64,000 nt of DNA from Gilvimarinus xylanilyticus (GTDB taxonomy: Bacteria > Pseudomonadota > Gammaproteobacteria > Pseudomonadales > Cellvibrionaceae), in assembly GCF_024195295.1 (NCBI RefSeq), contig NZ_JAMFTH010000001.1, positions 1-64,000 on the forward strand. Direction: 5' to 3'. The notes below the pieces were generated by a model. That model was not told the origin of the DNA. It was given only the letters and a program-made list of their open reading frames with translations, and did not search any database. Of the stretch, positions 1 to 9,082 are shown piece by piece; position 1 is the first letter of the stretch; the number at the start of each line of letters is the position of its first letter. The position numbers were made by a program, and so were the translations under genes.

Positions 1-77
1 TCTGCGTTCTGCGTTCTGCGTTCTGCGTTCTGCGTTCTGCGTTCTGCGTTCTGCGTTCTGCGTTCTGCGTTCTGCGT
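1..77. repeat. Heptanucleotide tandem repeat (TCTGCGT x 11)
   Basis: Eleven uninterrupted copies of TCTGCGT run from the window edge, so the true array may be longer to the left. It ends about 45 bp before the otsB reading frame. Seven is not a multiple of three, so copy-number change would shift a frame if translated, but no coding frame is evident here. It could be a polymorphic array or spacing element upstream of the trehalose operon; no function can be read from it. Confidence 0.95.
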
Positions 78-153
78 CACTTACCCCATTCCCCCAGTAC
101 CAGCCCCTTGCTATAGTCTTTACATGGTTATTCTGAAAAAGGTTTCGCACGAC

Positions 154-924
154 ATGCACATTACTCGTTCCGAAGACGTCGCTTTGTTTCTCGACTTTGA
201 TGGCACTTTAGTGGATTTCGCTTCTACCCCTGAGGGCGTGTACGTATCGGAGCAGCTGCGTCGGGTCTTATCCGACTTGGCTGTGCAACTTAATGGTGCT
301 TTGGCGCTGGTGTCTGGGCGTTCGATTGATTCTCTTTCGGGGTTGGTAGATCTACCCCTGGCTATGGCAGGGAGTCATGGTGCCGAATGGTGCCTCGCTA
401 AGGGAACGGTTGAAGAGCGTGATCTTGAAAGTGAAGCCTTCGCTGATATCAAGGCCAAGTTACTTAAATACGCGGCAAAAGACGACTTGATTGCAGAAGA
501 TAAAGGACATGCTGTGGCCCTGCATTATCGCGGGAAAGAGCATTTGCGCGAGACTCTGGATTATTTTATCGATGTCGAATTAGGTTTGGATGCGCGCACT
601 GACGTGCGGGTTATCAAGGGTAACTGTGTTCGCGAAATTCAGCCCACAGGGGTTGATAAGGGTGTGGCGATTGCACACTTTATGGGCATGGAACCTTTTA
701 AGGGGCGTCAGCCCGTCTATATTGGAGATGATACAACGGATGAAGATGGATTCGCCTGGGTAAACCACAATGGTGGTGTTTCCATAAAGGTTGGAGAGGG
801 GAATACCTGTGCGGGCGTGCGCCTAGCCGACACTGGCGAGGTTTTTGCATTTTTGCAGGGACAACTGGATAAGTTGAGGCAATTAAATGATAGAACGCAA
901 TCTCGAGCTGGCTCTAATCGGTAA
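154..924 (+). CDS. otsB: Trehalose-6-phosphate phosphatase OtsB
   Basis: Dephosphorylates trehalose 6-phosphate to trehalose, the second step of the OtsA/OtsB route, in the cytoplasm. The N-terminal HAD motif DFDGT and the late acidic motif GDDTTDEDGF are both intact, and the length (256 residues) is normal for the family. An upstream in-frame ATG at 124 would add ten residues, but a TATAGT -10-like box at 112-117 lies too close to it and it has no ribosome site. The ATG at 154 has AAAAAGG upstream, so it is preferred with moderate certainty. The 3' end overlaps the GH15 gene by 38 bp, indicating one transcript. Confidence 0.93.
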   Translation: MHITRSEDVALFLDFDGTLVDFASTPEGVYVSEQLRRVLSDLAVQLNGALALVSGRSIDSLSGLVDLPLAMAGSHGAEWCLAKGTVEERDLESEAFADIKAKLLKYAAKDDLIAEDKGHAVALHYRGKEHLRETLDYFIDVELGLDARTDVRVIKGNCVREIQPTGVDKGVAIAHFMGMEPFKGRQPVYIGDDTTDEDGFAWVNHNGGVSIKVGEGNTCAGVRLADTGEVFAFLQGQLDKLRQLNDRTQSRAGSNR

Positions 925-2683
925 CTGTTCCATTGGAGCCTTGGTCGATAAGAAAGCTGAAATAGTATGGAGTTGTTTACCCAGATTTGATGCAGAGCCG
1001 GTGTTCTGCTCACTTCTGAAAACGGATAACCCCGATTCGCTTACCGGCACTTTTGCTATAGATCTGGCTGATTTTAGCCATAGCGAGCAATCCTACGAGA
1101 AAAACACCGCTATTCTCACCACCAAACTCTATGATGATCACGGTAATGGGGTGATCGTTACCGATTTTATTCCCCGTTTTATGCAATATGGCCGAACCTA
1201 TCGGCCGGTGATGCTCAATCGCAAACTGGAACCTATTGGCTCGCCTAAAATCCGAGTGCGATTGCGACCTGCGTGCAAAGACGGTACTCAAGGTTTCCGT
1301 AAGGTGCAGGGCAGCAATCATATCCGCTATATCGGTTGTGACATGGCCTATCGCATGACTACCGGTATGTCGGTGACGGCGATTGTCGACGAAACCTGGT
1401 TTATTCTCGATACCGAGCACTATATGGTTTTTGCCGATGATGCGTCTATTACCGAGCCTGTCAAACAATTGTGCGAGCGGTTTCTGGTGGAAACCGAATC
1501 CTACTGGCTCGAGTGGTCGCGCTATTTGGCAATTCCTTTCGAATGGCAAGATGCCGTTATCCGCGCGGCAATAACACTCAAACTAAGTGCCTACGAGGAT
1601 ACCGGGGCGATCATTGCGGCTATGACCACATCGGTACCCGAGGCGCGCGATACCGAGCGCAATTGGGATTATCGCTTTTGCTGGCTGCGTGACAGTTACT
1701 TTACGGTGCACGCCTTAAATCGCTTAGGCGCGACGCGCACCATGGAGCAATATTTACACTATCTTGTAAATATTGTCGCGCAAATGGACGAAGAATACCT
1801 TCAGCCAGTGTTCTGCATTAATGGTACCAAGCAAATGCCGGAGCGCATCGCCCACGATTTATCCGGGTATCGAGGCATGGGACCGGTTCGGATTGGCAAC
1901 CAAGCTGCCGAGCAGATTCAGCACGACGTATACGGCGCGATTGTCCTATCTGCGACTCAAATGTTTTTTGACGAGCGCATTCGTCGTCCCGGCAATGTCG
2001 AACTGTTTAAATTGTTAGAGAAGATGGGTGAGAAGGCGCTGGCCTTTTACAACCAGCCCGATGCGGGCTTGTGGGAGTTGCGCGGTTCTAAGCATGTACA
2101 TACCTTCTCGAGCATGATGTGCTGGGCTGCCACGAGTCGCTTGGCCAAAATTGCCGCTAAGCTGGGCGAGGATGAAAAAGCCTCTTACTGGTCCGATGCC
2201 ACCCAAAAAATTCGCGATGCCATCGAAGAGCGTGGGTTCAACCGTGATCTGAATGCTTACACTGCCACATGGGACGGCGACACCATGGATGCCAGTTTGC
2301 TGCTCGCCTGCGAGCTGGGGTATATCGGTGGCAAGGACTCACGATTTGTAGGAACCATTAAAGAGATCGAAAACAGACTCATGCCCGAGGGCAGCAAATA
2401 CCTGTTCCGCTATGTGGTTGAAGATGATTTTGGTACGCCCGAAAACGCTTTTACCATTTGTTCATTCTGGTACATCGACGCTTTGGCGGCATCGGGTCGA
2501 ACCGATGAGGCCAGAGAGCTGTTTGAAGATTTGCTGGATAAGCGCAATCACCTGGGCCTGATGTCGGAAGACTTGGACCCGGCAACAGGTGAATTATGGG
2601 GGAATTTCCCGCAGACATATTCCATGGTCGGAATTATCAATAGCGCACGAATACTGAGTAAAAAGTGGGAGCATGAACTATGA
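887..2683 (+). CDS. Glycoside hydrolase family 15 protein (glucoamylase/trehalase-like)
   Basis: A 598-residue cytoplasmic enzyme with no signal peptide. The N-terminus (GNCSIGALVD) and the (alpha/alpha)6-barrel blocks ERNWDYRFCWLRDSYF, GLWELRG and SEDLDPATGELWGNFPQTYS match GH15. The Glu in GLWELRG and the Glu early in the SEDLD block are the likely general acid and base. GH15 members include glucoamylases, glucodextranases and trehalases. Its place inside an otsB-otsA operon, overlapping both neighbours (38 bp with otsB, ATGA with otsA), makes trehalose or a short alpha-glucan the likely substrate, but sequence alone does not decide. Confidence 0.88.
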   Translation: MIERNLELALIGNCSIGALVDKKAEIVWSCLPRFDAEPVFCSLLKTDNPDSLTGTFAIDLADFSHSEQSYEKNTAILTTKLYDDHGNGVIVTDFIPRFMQYGRTYRPVMLNRKLEPIGSPKIRVRLRPACKDGTQGFRKVQGSNHIRYIGCDMAYRMTTGMSVTAIVDETWFILDTEHYMVFADDASITEPVKQLCERFLVETESYWLEWSRYLAIPFEWQDAVIRAAITLKLSAYEDTGAIIAAMTTSVPEARDTERNWDYRFCWLRDSYFTVHALNRLGATRTMEQYLHYLVNIVAQMDEEYLQPVFCINGTKQMPERIAHDLSGYRGMGPVRIGNQAAEQIQHDVYGAIVLSATQMFFDERIRRPGNVELFKLLEKMGEKALAFYNQPDAGLWELRGSKHVHTFSSMMCWAATSRLAKIAAKLGEDEKASYWSDATQKIRDAIEERGFNRDLNAYTATWDGDTMDASLLLACELGYIGGKDSRFVGTIKEIENRLMPEGSKYLFRYVVEDDFGTPENAFTICSFWYIDALAASGRTDEARELFEDLLDKRNHLGLMSEDLDPATGELWGNFPQTYSMVGIINSARILSKKWEHEL

Positions 2684-4083
2684 GTCGTTTGATTGTGGTG
2701 TCCAACCGTGTCGCCAAAACTGACGGTGCCACCAAGGGCTCTGAAGGCGGCTTAGCTGTAGGTGTAATGGCCGCCATGGAAAAGGCTGGCGGTGTTTGGT
2801 TCGGCTGGAGCGGTAAAGTCGAGAACAAAAACGAACCCGCTAAACACGAAGTGCGCGGTAACATTGAGTATGTCACGGTTAACCTGCGCCAGTCCGAGTA
2901 CAACCAGTACTACAAAGGTTACGCCAACAGTGTTCTCTGGCCTTTGTTTCATCAGCGCCCAGAGTTAATGCGTTATAGCGACGCCGATTTGAGCGGTTAC
3001 TTGCAGGCGAACAACAAGTTCGCCAATGAGCTGCTAAAAATCATCCAGCCCGACGATACGATTTGGATTCACGATTACCATCTTATTCCCCTGGGTAAAA
3101 TGCTGCGTGATGCGGGAATAAAAAACTCCATCGGTTTTTTTCTGCATACGCCATTTCCTTCGCTGGATTTGCTCCGCACTGTGCCGGGGTATCAGAAGAT
3201 ATTAAAGGGTCTGTTGCATTATGACTTGGTGGGTTTTCAAACCCAGGCCGACCACATGGGATTTTGCATGGGGGTTGCTCAGGGGCTTGGGGGCGAAATT
3301 CTCAAAAATGATCGGTTGCGCTTTGAGGATCGCCACTGCACCGCTCGGGTTTACCCTATTAGCGTGGAGACCTCTGCTCTGCCGGAGGCAGCCACAGCGG
3401 GCGAAGCCTCGGATGAATACAAACGGTTATACAATAGTCTTGCCGACAGGAAGCTGATAATCGGTGTCGATCGATTGGATTACTCCAAGGGTTTAGTACA
3501 GCGCTTTCAGGCCTATGACAAGTTATTGGGTCATTATAAGGAGTTCATTCGTAAGGCGGTGTACTTACAAATTTCCCCCACGTCGCGCGGAGATGTACAG
3601 GCCTATGGCGACTTAGCCAAGCGCATTGATCGCGAAGCTGGGCATATTATTGGCACCTACGCCGATTTTGACTGGATGCCTCTGCGCTACCTCAACCGAG
3701 GGTTTCGCCGTCGAACTATTCTTGCCATGTACAGACTGGCCAACGTCGGTTTAGTGACGCCATTAAAAGATGGTATGAACCTGGTGGCTAAGGAGTATGT
3801 CGCGGCGCAGAACCCGGAAAACCCTGGCGTACTGGTTTTATCTGAGCTGGCAGGGGCGGCCGACGAGTTTGATTCGGCAGTCATTGTTAACCCCTATGAC
3901 GTCAGTGGAATCACCGGTGGCTTGGCCCAAGCGCTTAATATGCCTTTGGACGAGCGTATCGATCGCTGGCGTAAAATGATGGACGTATTGGAGCAGCACG
4001 ATATTCACGCTTGGCAAAAAAGCTTTTTGGAGGACTTACATTCGCTCACCCATCCCCAAATTGCGCAGGCGGTTAATCAATAG
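2680..4083 (+). CDS. otsA: Trehalose-6-phosphate synthase OtsA (GT20)
   Basis: Joins glucose from UDP-glucose to glucose 6-phosphate to give trehalose 6-phosphate. The GT20 landmarks are present: SNRV near the N-terminus, the GG loop (EGGLAVGV), HDYHL, the phosphate-binding GVDRLDYSKGL stretch with Arg and Lys, and DGMNLVAKEY. The length (467 residues) is that of bacterial OtsA. Its ATG overlaps the stop of the GH15 gene in an ATGA junction, so it is translationally coupled as last gene of the trehalose operon. The pathway usually serves osmotic or desiccation tolerance. Confidence 0.96.
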   Translation: MSRLIVVSNRVAKTDGATKGSEGGLAVGVMAAMEKAGGVWFGWSGKVENKNEPAKHEVRGNIEYVTVNLRQSEYNQYYKGYANSVLWPLFHQRPELMRYSDADLSGYLQANNKFANELLKIIQPDDTIWIHDYHLIPLGKMLRDAGIKNSIGFFLHTPFPSLDLLRTVPGYQKILKGLLHYDLVGFQTQADHMGFCMGVAQGLGGEILKNDRLRFEDRHCTARVYPISVETSALPEAATAGEASDEYKRLYNSLADRKLIIGVDRLDYSKGLVQRFQAYDKLLGHYKEFIRKAVYLQISPTSRGDVQAYGDLAKRIDREAGHIIGTYADFDWMPLRYLNRGFRRRTILAMYRLANVGLVTPLKDGMNLVAKEYVAAQNPENPGVLVLSELAGAADEFDSAVIVNPYDVSGITGGLAQALNMPLDERIDRWRKMMDVLEQHDIHAWQKSFLEDLHSLTHPQIAQAVNQ

Positions 4084-4148
4084 CTCGTCTCGGATGTGCT
4101 GGGAGTTGGAAGGCGAAAATATGCTCCCGGATCTGGCGCACCGGCACG

Positions 4149-4676
4149 CTACTGTTTTACCGGGCGCTTGTTGAGCTTACGCTGCAGGGTGCGTCGATGC
4201 ATGCCCAATGCCCGTGCCGTTGCGGAAATATTGCCCTGGTGAGCGCACAGTACTTTTTGGATATGCTCCCAAGCCAATCGGTCGACAGAGTGCGGTTGGC
4301 TGGCAATAGGGATAGGTTCAGATTCACTTTCGCCAAAAGCCGCCAGCACTTCATCGGCATCGGCGGGTTTGCACAAGTAATTGTGGGCACCGGCCTTAAT
4401 CGCCTGAACCGCAGTGGCAATGCTGGAGTAGCCTGTTAGCACCACAATTCTCATATCGCTTTGGCGCGCTAGAAGCTCTCTGACCACATCCAATCCCGAC
4501 TCGCTGCCAATTTTTAAATCAACGACGGCATAAGTGAAAATGTGTTGTTCAAGTGATTGCAGGGCGGCAAAGCTGTTGGCGGCGAGGGAGACTTGATAGC
4601 CGCGCCGCGTTAGTGAGCGTTTAAGAATTTCCCCGAAAGTCTGGTCGTCGTCAACGATCAATAGATTAAGATCCAT
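4149..4676 (-). CDS. regA: Response regulator, RegA/PrrA/ActR type
   Basis: Redox response regulator of 175 residues. The receiver domain has the acidic cluster (IVDDD), phospho-acceptor Asp53 (VVDLK) and the Thr/Lys switch positions (LTGYSS, CKPAD). The C-terminus is a Fis-type helix-turn-helix with ISATARALGMHRRTLQRKL, the hallmark of RegA. The frame extends 15 codons upstream to 4721, but the Met at 4676 gives the standard MDLNLLIVDDD start. It overlaps the end of the regB gene by 11 bp, so the pair is co-translated. RegA controls energy and redox genes in other proteobacteria. Confidence 0.93.
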   Translation of the reverse strand: MDLNLLIVDDDQTFGEILKRSLTRRGYQVSLAANSFAALQSLEQHIFTYAVVDLKIGSESGLDVVRELLARQSDMRIVVLTGYSSIATAVQAIKAGAHNYLCKPADADEVLAAFGESESEPIPIASQPHSVDRLAWEHIQKVLCAHQGNISATARALGMHRRTLQRKLNKRPVKQ

Positions 4677-5943
4677 TACCGGGCTCCAGAGGTAGACGAA
4701 TAATAGTGATGGTGCCCGCACCTGGGGTCGATTGCTGTATCACCTCGCCGCCGTAGCGTTGAATGCTGGCGTGGGTTAGAAAAAGGCCAATACCTAAACC
4801 GTCGGCTTTGGTGGTAAACGGGCGCTTTCCCAGTGCCGCATTGGCGGCCTCTGTCAGACCCTCTCCCTGATCGGCAACCTTCCATACAAGCCTATGCTCG
4901 TCCGCTTTAACCTCAATGGTAATGTCGTGAGCGCAGGCTTCGGCGGCGTTGTTGAGTACATTAATTAAGGACTGTTCAATCGTCGGGTGAAAACGAACCC
5001 ATTGCCCCTCCAGGGAGTCTGCGAGGTTGACATGGGCGTGGGCATCGGGGCGCAGTAATAACCAGCGATCAATTAGCTGATGGCAATAATCCCTGGCGGC
5101 GGTTAAAGGAGGGTGGGTTAGCTGCTCTATATCTGCGCGCTGGCGCAAGCGCTGTAAAATCTCCCCACATTCATTTATCTGGCGGCGCAGCAGGCTAAGG
5201 TCGTCGCCAATTAACGGGGTGATACGGTTGTCGCGGCTCAGGTCGCTCAGCAGCACCTTGATGGTCGACAGAGGGGTGCCGAGTTCATGGGCGGTCCCCG
5301 CCGCCTGAGTGGCGACCGCTAACAATTGTTCATCGCGTAAATCCTCTTCCCGTCGGGCATTAAGGCTATCTTGCTGGCGCCGCACCGCCGTGGCCATTTT
5401 GACCACAAAGTAGCTGATGAGCAGTGCGCTTAGGGCAAAATTGAGCCACATGCCGATAAGGTGAGAGTTAACCTCGGCCGCGTGGTGGTGACCACCGTTG
5501 GGTGGAGCCAGTTGCTGCAGCGGTATATGCCAAATGAGCAGGGTGCCATAGAGTGCTATGGCTGTCAGACTGAGCGCCCAGGCGTAAATGCCGGGCAATA
5601 CCGCCGCCGCGATGCAAACGGGGACTAGTACATAAGAGAGAAACGGATTTGAGGCGCCGCCGGTAAAATAGGCTAAAGCGGCAACGGCCAGAATATCCAC
5701 GAACAATTGGGCGGTAATTTCAACACTGGCCACTGGGTGTCGAACATATAGGCGGGCAAGCGATAGAAGGTTGACCGCCGTTAGCATTAAAATGACACTC
5801 ACAATCGGTGCGAGAGGCAGTTCAATAAATCGATTGGCCCCGATTGTGGCGATGGTTAGGGCGGCGATAAGCAGGCTGCGAATTAATATCAGTTGACGCA
5901 GATGGCCGGAGGGGGCTTGCAAGGGGGTAATTCGGGCAGTCAT
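4666..5943 (-). CDS. regB: Redox sensor histidine kinase, RegB/PrrB type
   Basis: Membrane histidine kinase of 425 residues with about six N-terminal membrane segments, then dimerisation and ATPase domains. Three RegB signatures are present: GGASNPF at 95-101 (the quinone-sensing GGxxNPF motif), phospho-acceptor His219 in AHELGTPLSTIK, and Cys259 forty residues later, matching the spacing of His225 and the redox-active Cys265 of Rhodobacter RegB. The ATPase G-box GLGIGLFL is intact. A TATAAT box lies only 6 nt before the start codon (5950-5955, minus strand), so transcripts could be nearly leaderless. Confidence 0.93.
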   Translation of the reverse strand: MTARITPLQAPSGHLRQLILIRSLLIAALTIATIGANRFIELPLAPIVSVILMLTAVNLLSLARLYVRHPVASVEITAQLFVDILAVAALAYFTGGASNPFLSYVLVPVCIAAAVLPGIYAWALSLTAIALYGTLLIWHIPLQQLAPPNGGHHHAAEVNSHLIGMWLNFALSALLISYFVVKMATAVRRQQDSLNARREEDLRDEQLLAVATQAAGTAHELGTPLSTIKVLLSDLSRDNRITPLIGDDLSLLRRQINECGEILQRLRQRADIEQLTHPPLTAARDYCHQLIDRWLLLRPDAHAHVNLADSLEGQWVRFHPTIEQSLINVLNNAAEACAHDITIEVKADEHRLVWKVADQGEGLTEAANAALGKRPFTTKADGLGIGLFLTHASIQRYGGEVIQQSTPGAGTITIIRLPLEPGNGS

Positions 5944-5993
5944 GGCCCCATTATACGCCCATTAATCTTTGTCGCCTGCGGCAAAGCGTCGCA

Positions 5994-6449
5994 CTACAGC
6001 AATTGGTGAGCATGGATTTGGCCACTGAGAATACCGTCGTTGGTTAACCAGAGAGTGCTAAGACTGTGTGTTTTAAACCATTCGCGCACTTGTTTTAAGG
6101 GGGTACTATCCTCTAGGTGCTCCGTCTCTCGCTGCATAATTTGGTGTACGGTGCAGTATACGTGGGCGCGACGCGTCCATTGGGTCAGTTCATCCAGATT
6201 CTCTACATCCTGGCCTGTGGCGCGGCGAAAGTTGTCGTTAATCATTTGCGCCCGGTAGGTCTCGTCCAGTTGCATCAGGCGATGAATGTCCGCACTTCCC
6301 ACGCTGCCTACCAGCTGATGGTCAGAGGCGATTACCGGGACGCGGGCGAGCTCATGGCGCTTGAGGAAGTGGTCCAGGCGCTGGATGGCCCAGCCCTCGT
6401 AAGCCGACAGAACTTCAGTAGTCATTAAGTCTTTGGCGGTTTGCGGCAT
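5994..6449 (-). CDS. CBS-domain protein
   Basis: A 151-residue cytoplasmic protein built mainly of a CBS pair. The first CBS begins MPQTAKDLMTTEVLSAYEG and the second lies around YCTVHQIMQRETEHLEDSTPL. CBS pairs usually bind adenosyl ligands and regulate a partner, which cannot be named here. The frame runs back to 6518, but the Met at 6449 is preceded by a strong AAAGGAG site with good spacing. It lies upstream of regB on the same strand, about 50 bp away, and may share its transcript. Confidence 0.85.
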   Translation of the reverse strand: MPQTAKDLMTTEVLSAYEGWAIQRLDHFLKRHELARVPVIASDHQLVGSVGSADIHRLMQLDETYRAQMINDNFRRATGQDVENLDELTQWTRRAHVYCTVHQIMQRETEHLEDSTPLKQVREWFKTHSLSTLWLTNDGILSGQIHAHQLL

Positions 6450-6613
6450 GGGCGCTCCTTTATTTAGGAGTGAGTGTACACCAACCTCTTGCGGCCTGTC
6501 CTGCGGATCGTTTTGCACCCGCGCCCTGTGCTGTACAGTGCAGGGTAACCGGGTTTGATGCGACGGCGTGTTTCACAGGGGTGGGCAGGCTTGCGCTTCT
6601 AAAGAAGAAATAT

Positions 6614-6642
6614 TTGACAAGGCGTGAATCTATTCGGATAAT
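6614..6642 (+). promoter_or_regulatory. Sigma70-type promoter of the araBDA operon
   Basis: A consensus -35 box TTGACA at 6614-6619, a 17-bp spacer and GATAAT at 6637-6642 form a near-ideal promoter about 55 bp before the araB start. The candidate arabinose operator starts at the last base of the -10 box, an arrangement typical of repression. Confidence 0.8.
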
Positions 6643-6654
6643 ATTATAATACAA
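6642..6654 (-). promoter_or_regulatory. Candidate arabinose-regulon operator at araB
   Basis: On the minus strand this reads TTGTATTATAATA, identical in 13 of 13 bases to a site between the two divergent arabinanase genes at 31820. It sits immediately after the araB -10 box. With flanks it approximates the 16-bp palindrome TTGTATTATAATACAA (14/16). AT-rich sequence lowers the specificity of the match. Confidence 0.55.
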
Positions 6655-6700
6655 AATAAAAAGTGCTCCTCCTCTGGGAGTACCAAAAGGGTTTTGTCTT

Positions 6701-8368
6701 ATGGTTTCGTATGCCTTGGGCCTGGATTATGGGTCCGACTCAGTTCGAGCGTTGCTCGTAAATACCGCGACCGGTGAAGAAGTGGCCTCCAGCGTGGTTA
6801 ACTACCCCCGTTGGGCCAAGGGTCTTTACTGCGAGCCCGCTGCCGACCAGTTTCGTCAGCATCCGCTGGACTATCTGGAGAGCCTCGAACAAGCGCTCGC
6901 CAGTCTCTGGCAAGAGGCGCCCGAGGGCGCTGCCCAATCGGTCGTCGGCATTAGTTTTGATACTACAGGTTCCACTCCTGTAGCCGTGGATAGTGACGGC
7001 GTGGCACTCGCGCTTAAGCCCGAGTTTGCCGAAAACCCCAACGCCATGTTCGTGCTGTGGAAAGATCACACCGCCGTGAAAGAGGCGGCCGAGTTTACCG
7101 CCGCTGCCAACCGCAGCGAGCCCAACTACCTTAAGTATGAAGGTGGCATCTACTCGTCTGAGTGGTACTGGTCCAAAGCGCTGCACGTTATGCGCGCCGA
7201 CAGCGCGGTAAAAGAGGCCGTGCATATGTGGGTAGAGCACTGCGATTGGATGACAGCCGTTTTAACCGGCACTACCCATCCCGATGCCTTTCGTATGAGC
7301 CGCTGCGCCGCGGGGCACAAAGTGATGTGGCATGAAAGTTGGGGCGGGTTCCCGGCCAATGAATTCTTTGCCGGTGTCGACCCGATCCTCGATGGTCTGG
7401 TGGAGTGTCTGCCGACAGAAACCTTTACCGCCGACCAGAAAGTGGGCGAGCTGACCGATGAGTGGGCGCAAAAGCTGGGCTTGCCAGCCGGTATTCCGGT
7501 GGGTTTCTCGGCCTTTGATTGTCACATGGGTGCGGTTGCCGCCAATGTTCAGCCCGGTGTGTTAACCAAGGTCATGGGTACCTCCACCTGCGATATCACC
7601 ATTGCCAGCGCCGACGCTATTGGCGATACCTGCGTGCGCGGTATCTGCGGCCAGGTGGACGGCTCTGTGATTCCCGGCATGATTGGCCTCGAGGCAGGAC
7701 AATCGGCCTTTGGTGATCTTTACGCCTGGTTTAAAAAGCTGATCAACGGCCCAGCGGTTGCCATTATCGAGCAATCCGATGTCCTTGATGACGCTAGCAA
7801 ACAGAAGCTGTTGGCTGAACTAGACGACAAGGCGCTGATTGAATTGTCCGCTGCCGCACAAGCTATTCCCGCCGGCAAAAGCGGTGTAACCGCCCTGGAC
7901 TGGGTGAATGGCCGTCGCACGCCAGATGCCGATCAGACCGTCGCCGGCGCTATTTCAGGCCTTAAAATGGGCAGCGGGGCGGCCGAAGTGTTCCGCGCTC
8001 TGGTTGAGGCCACCGCTTTTGGTGCCCGTGCGATTATCGAGCGCTTTCGCGAAGAAGGCGTGGCGGTAGAGAGTGTGGTGGCCATTGGCGGCATCTCGAA
8101 AAAATCCGATTTTGTGATGCAAACTTGTGCAGACGTCTGGAATTGCCCTATCGACGTACTGGACAGTGATCAGAGCTGTGCCCTGGGCGCGGCTATCTTC
8201 GCGGCGACCGTGGGCGGTGCTCACACCGATGTGGCCAGTGCGCAAAAAGCCATGGGTTCGCAGGTGTGTAAAACCTATCAACCCAATAGTGACGCTGCAT
8301 TGGTATACGATAAGTTGTACCGTCAGTATGAGACGCTGGGGCAGTTTGCCGAAGGAGACAAGTCATGA
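6701..8368 (+). CDS. araB: L-ribulokinase AraB
   Basis: Phosphorylates L-ribulose to L-ribulose 5-phosphate with ATP, the second step of arabinose catabolism. The 555-residue FGGY-kinase fold opens with LGLDYGSDSVRALLV and contains the phosphate motif MGTSTCDIT and the C-terminal AIGGISKKSDFVMQ block, as in AraB. AAGGG lies about 10 bp before the ATG. It is the first gene of araB-araD-araA, with an ATGA overlap to araD, and is driven by the promoter at 6614-6642. Confidence 0.96.
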   Translation: MVSYALGLDYGSDSVRALLVNTATGEEVASSVVNYPRWAKGLYCEPAADQFRQHPLDYLESLEQALASLWQEAPEGAAQSVVGISFDTTGSTPVAVDSDGVALALKPEFAENPNAMFVLWKDHTAVKEAAEFTAAANRSEPNYLKYEGGIYSSEWYWSKALHVMRADSAVKEAVHMWVEHCDWMTAVLTGTTHPDAFRMSRCAAGHKVMWHESWGGFPANEFFAGVDPILDGLVECLPTETFTADQKVGELTDEWAQKLGLPAGIPVGFSAFDCHMGAVAANVQPGVLTKVMGTSTCDITIASADAIGDTCVRGICGQVDGSVIPGMIGLEAGQSAFGDLYAWFKKLINGPAVAIIEQSDVLDDASKQKLLAELDDKALIELSAAAQAIPAGKSGVTALDWVNGRRTPDADQTVAGAISGLKMGSGAAEVFRALVEATAFGARAIIERFREEGVAVESVVAIGGISKKSDFVMQTCADVWNCPIDVLDSDQSCALGAAIFAATVGGAHTDVASAQKAMGSQVCKTYQPNSDAALVYDKLYRQYETLGQFAEGDKS

Positions 8369-9057
8369 GCTACACCGAGTTAAAACGCGAAGTCTACGAA
8401 GCTAACATGCAGCTGCACCACCGCAACCTGGTGGTGTACACCTGGGGTAATGTATCCCAGATCGATCGCGATAAAGGCGTGGTGGCGATCAAGCCCAGTG
8501 GCGTGGCTTACGAAGATTTGAAAGTCGAAGACATTGTTGTGGTCGACTTGGAAAACACCGTAGTTGAGGGAAAAATGCGTCCTTCCTCGGACACTAAAAC
8601 CCACACTCACTTGTATCGACACTTCGACAATATCGGTGGTGTGACGCATACCCACTCTACCTATGCGACCGCCTGGGCGCAGGCGCAGGAACCTATTCCG
8701 TGCCTGGGAACCACCCACGCGGATTACGCCTATGGCGATATTCCCTGTACCGCCGTGATGAGTGACGCGCAAATTGAGCGCGACTACGAAGAGGAAACCG
8801 GCGTACAGATTACCGACTGCTTTACCGGTAAAAACCCGGTGGAAACGCCCATGGTGATTATTGCCGGGCACGCCCCTTTTACCTGGGGTAAAGATGCGGC
8901 GCAGTCGGTTTATCACGCGGTAATTTTAGAAGAAATCGCCAAAATGGCCTATTTGACGCGCACCCTCAAGCAAAGTGTGCAGCCTCTCAAGCAGGGCATT
9001 ATGGATAAACACTATTTACGTAAACACGGCAAAAACGCTTACTACGGCCAAAACTGA
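8365..9057 (+). CDS. araD: L-ribulose-5-phosphate 4-epimerase AraD
   Basis: Converts L-ribulose 5-phosphate to D-xylulose 5-phosphate, feeding the pentose phosphate pathway. At 230 residues it has the class II aldolase fold, with the Zn-binding [13 protein letters not shown] segment and further residues in [10 protein letters not shown]. It could also be UlaF or SgbE, which use the same substrate, but its place between araB and araA settles the role. The start overlaps the araB stop by 4 bp. Confidence 0.95.
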   Translation: MSYTELKREVYEANMQLHHRNLVVYTWGNVSQIDRDKGVVAIKPSGVAYEDLKVEDIVVVDLENTVVEGKMRPSSDTKTHTHLYRHFDNIGGVTHTHSTYATAWAQAQEPIPCLGTTHADYAYGDIPCTAVMSDAQIERDYEEETGVQITDCFTGKNPVETPMVIIAGHAPFTWGKDAAQSVYHAVILEEIAKMAYLTRTLKQSVQPLKQGIMDKHYLRKHGKNAYYGQN

Positions 9058-9082
9058 GCCGGTCTTAAGCAGTGAGGTAGTT

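Noticed and set aside
1-77. CRISPR array
   Set aside because: Units are 7 bp with no spacers; a simple tandem repeat.
1010-1549. 179-codon open frame opposite the GH15 gene
   Set aside because: Antisense shadow of a conserved enzyme; no family resemblance or ribosome site.
8975-9082. N-terminal extension of AraA
   Set aside because: Would overlap araD and add 36 residues absent from AraA; the ATG at 9083 gives exactly 500 residues.
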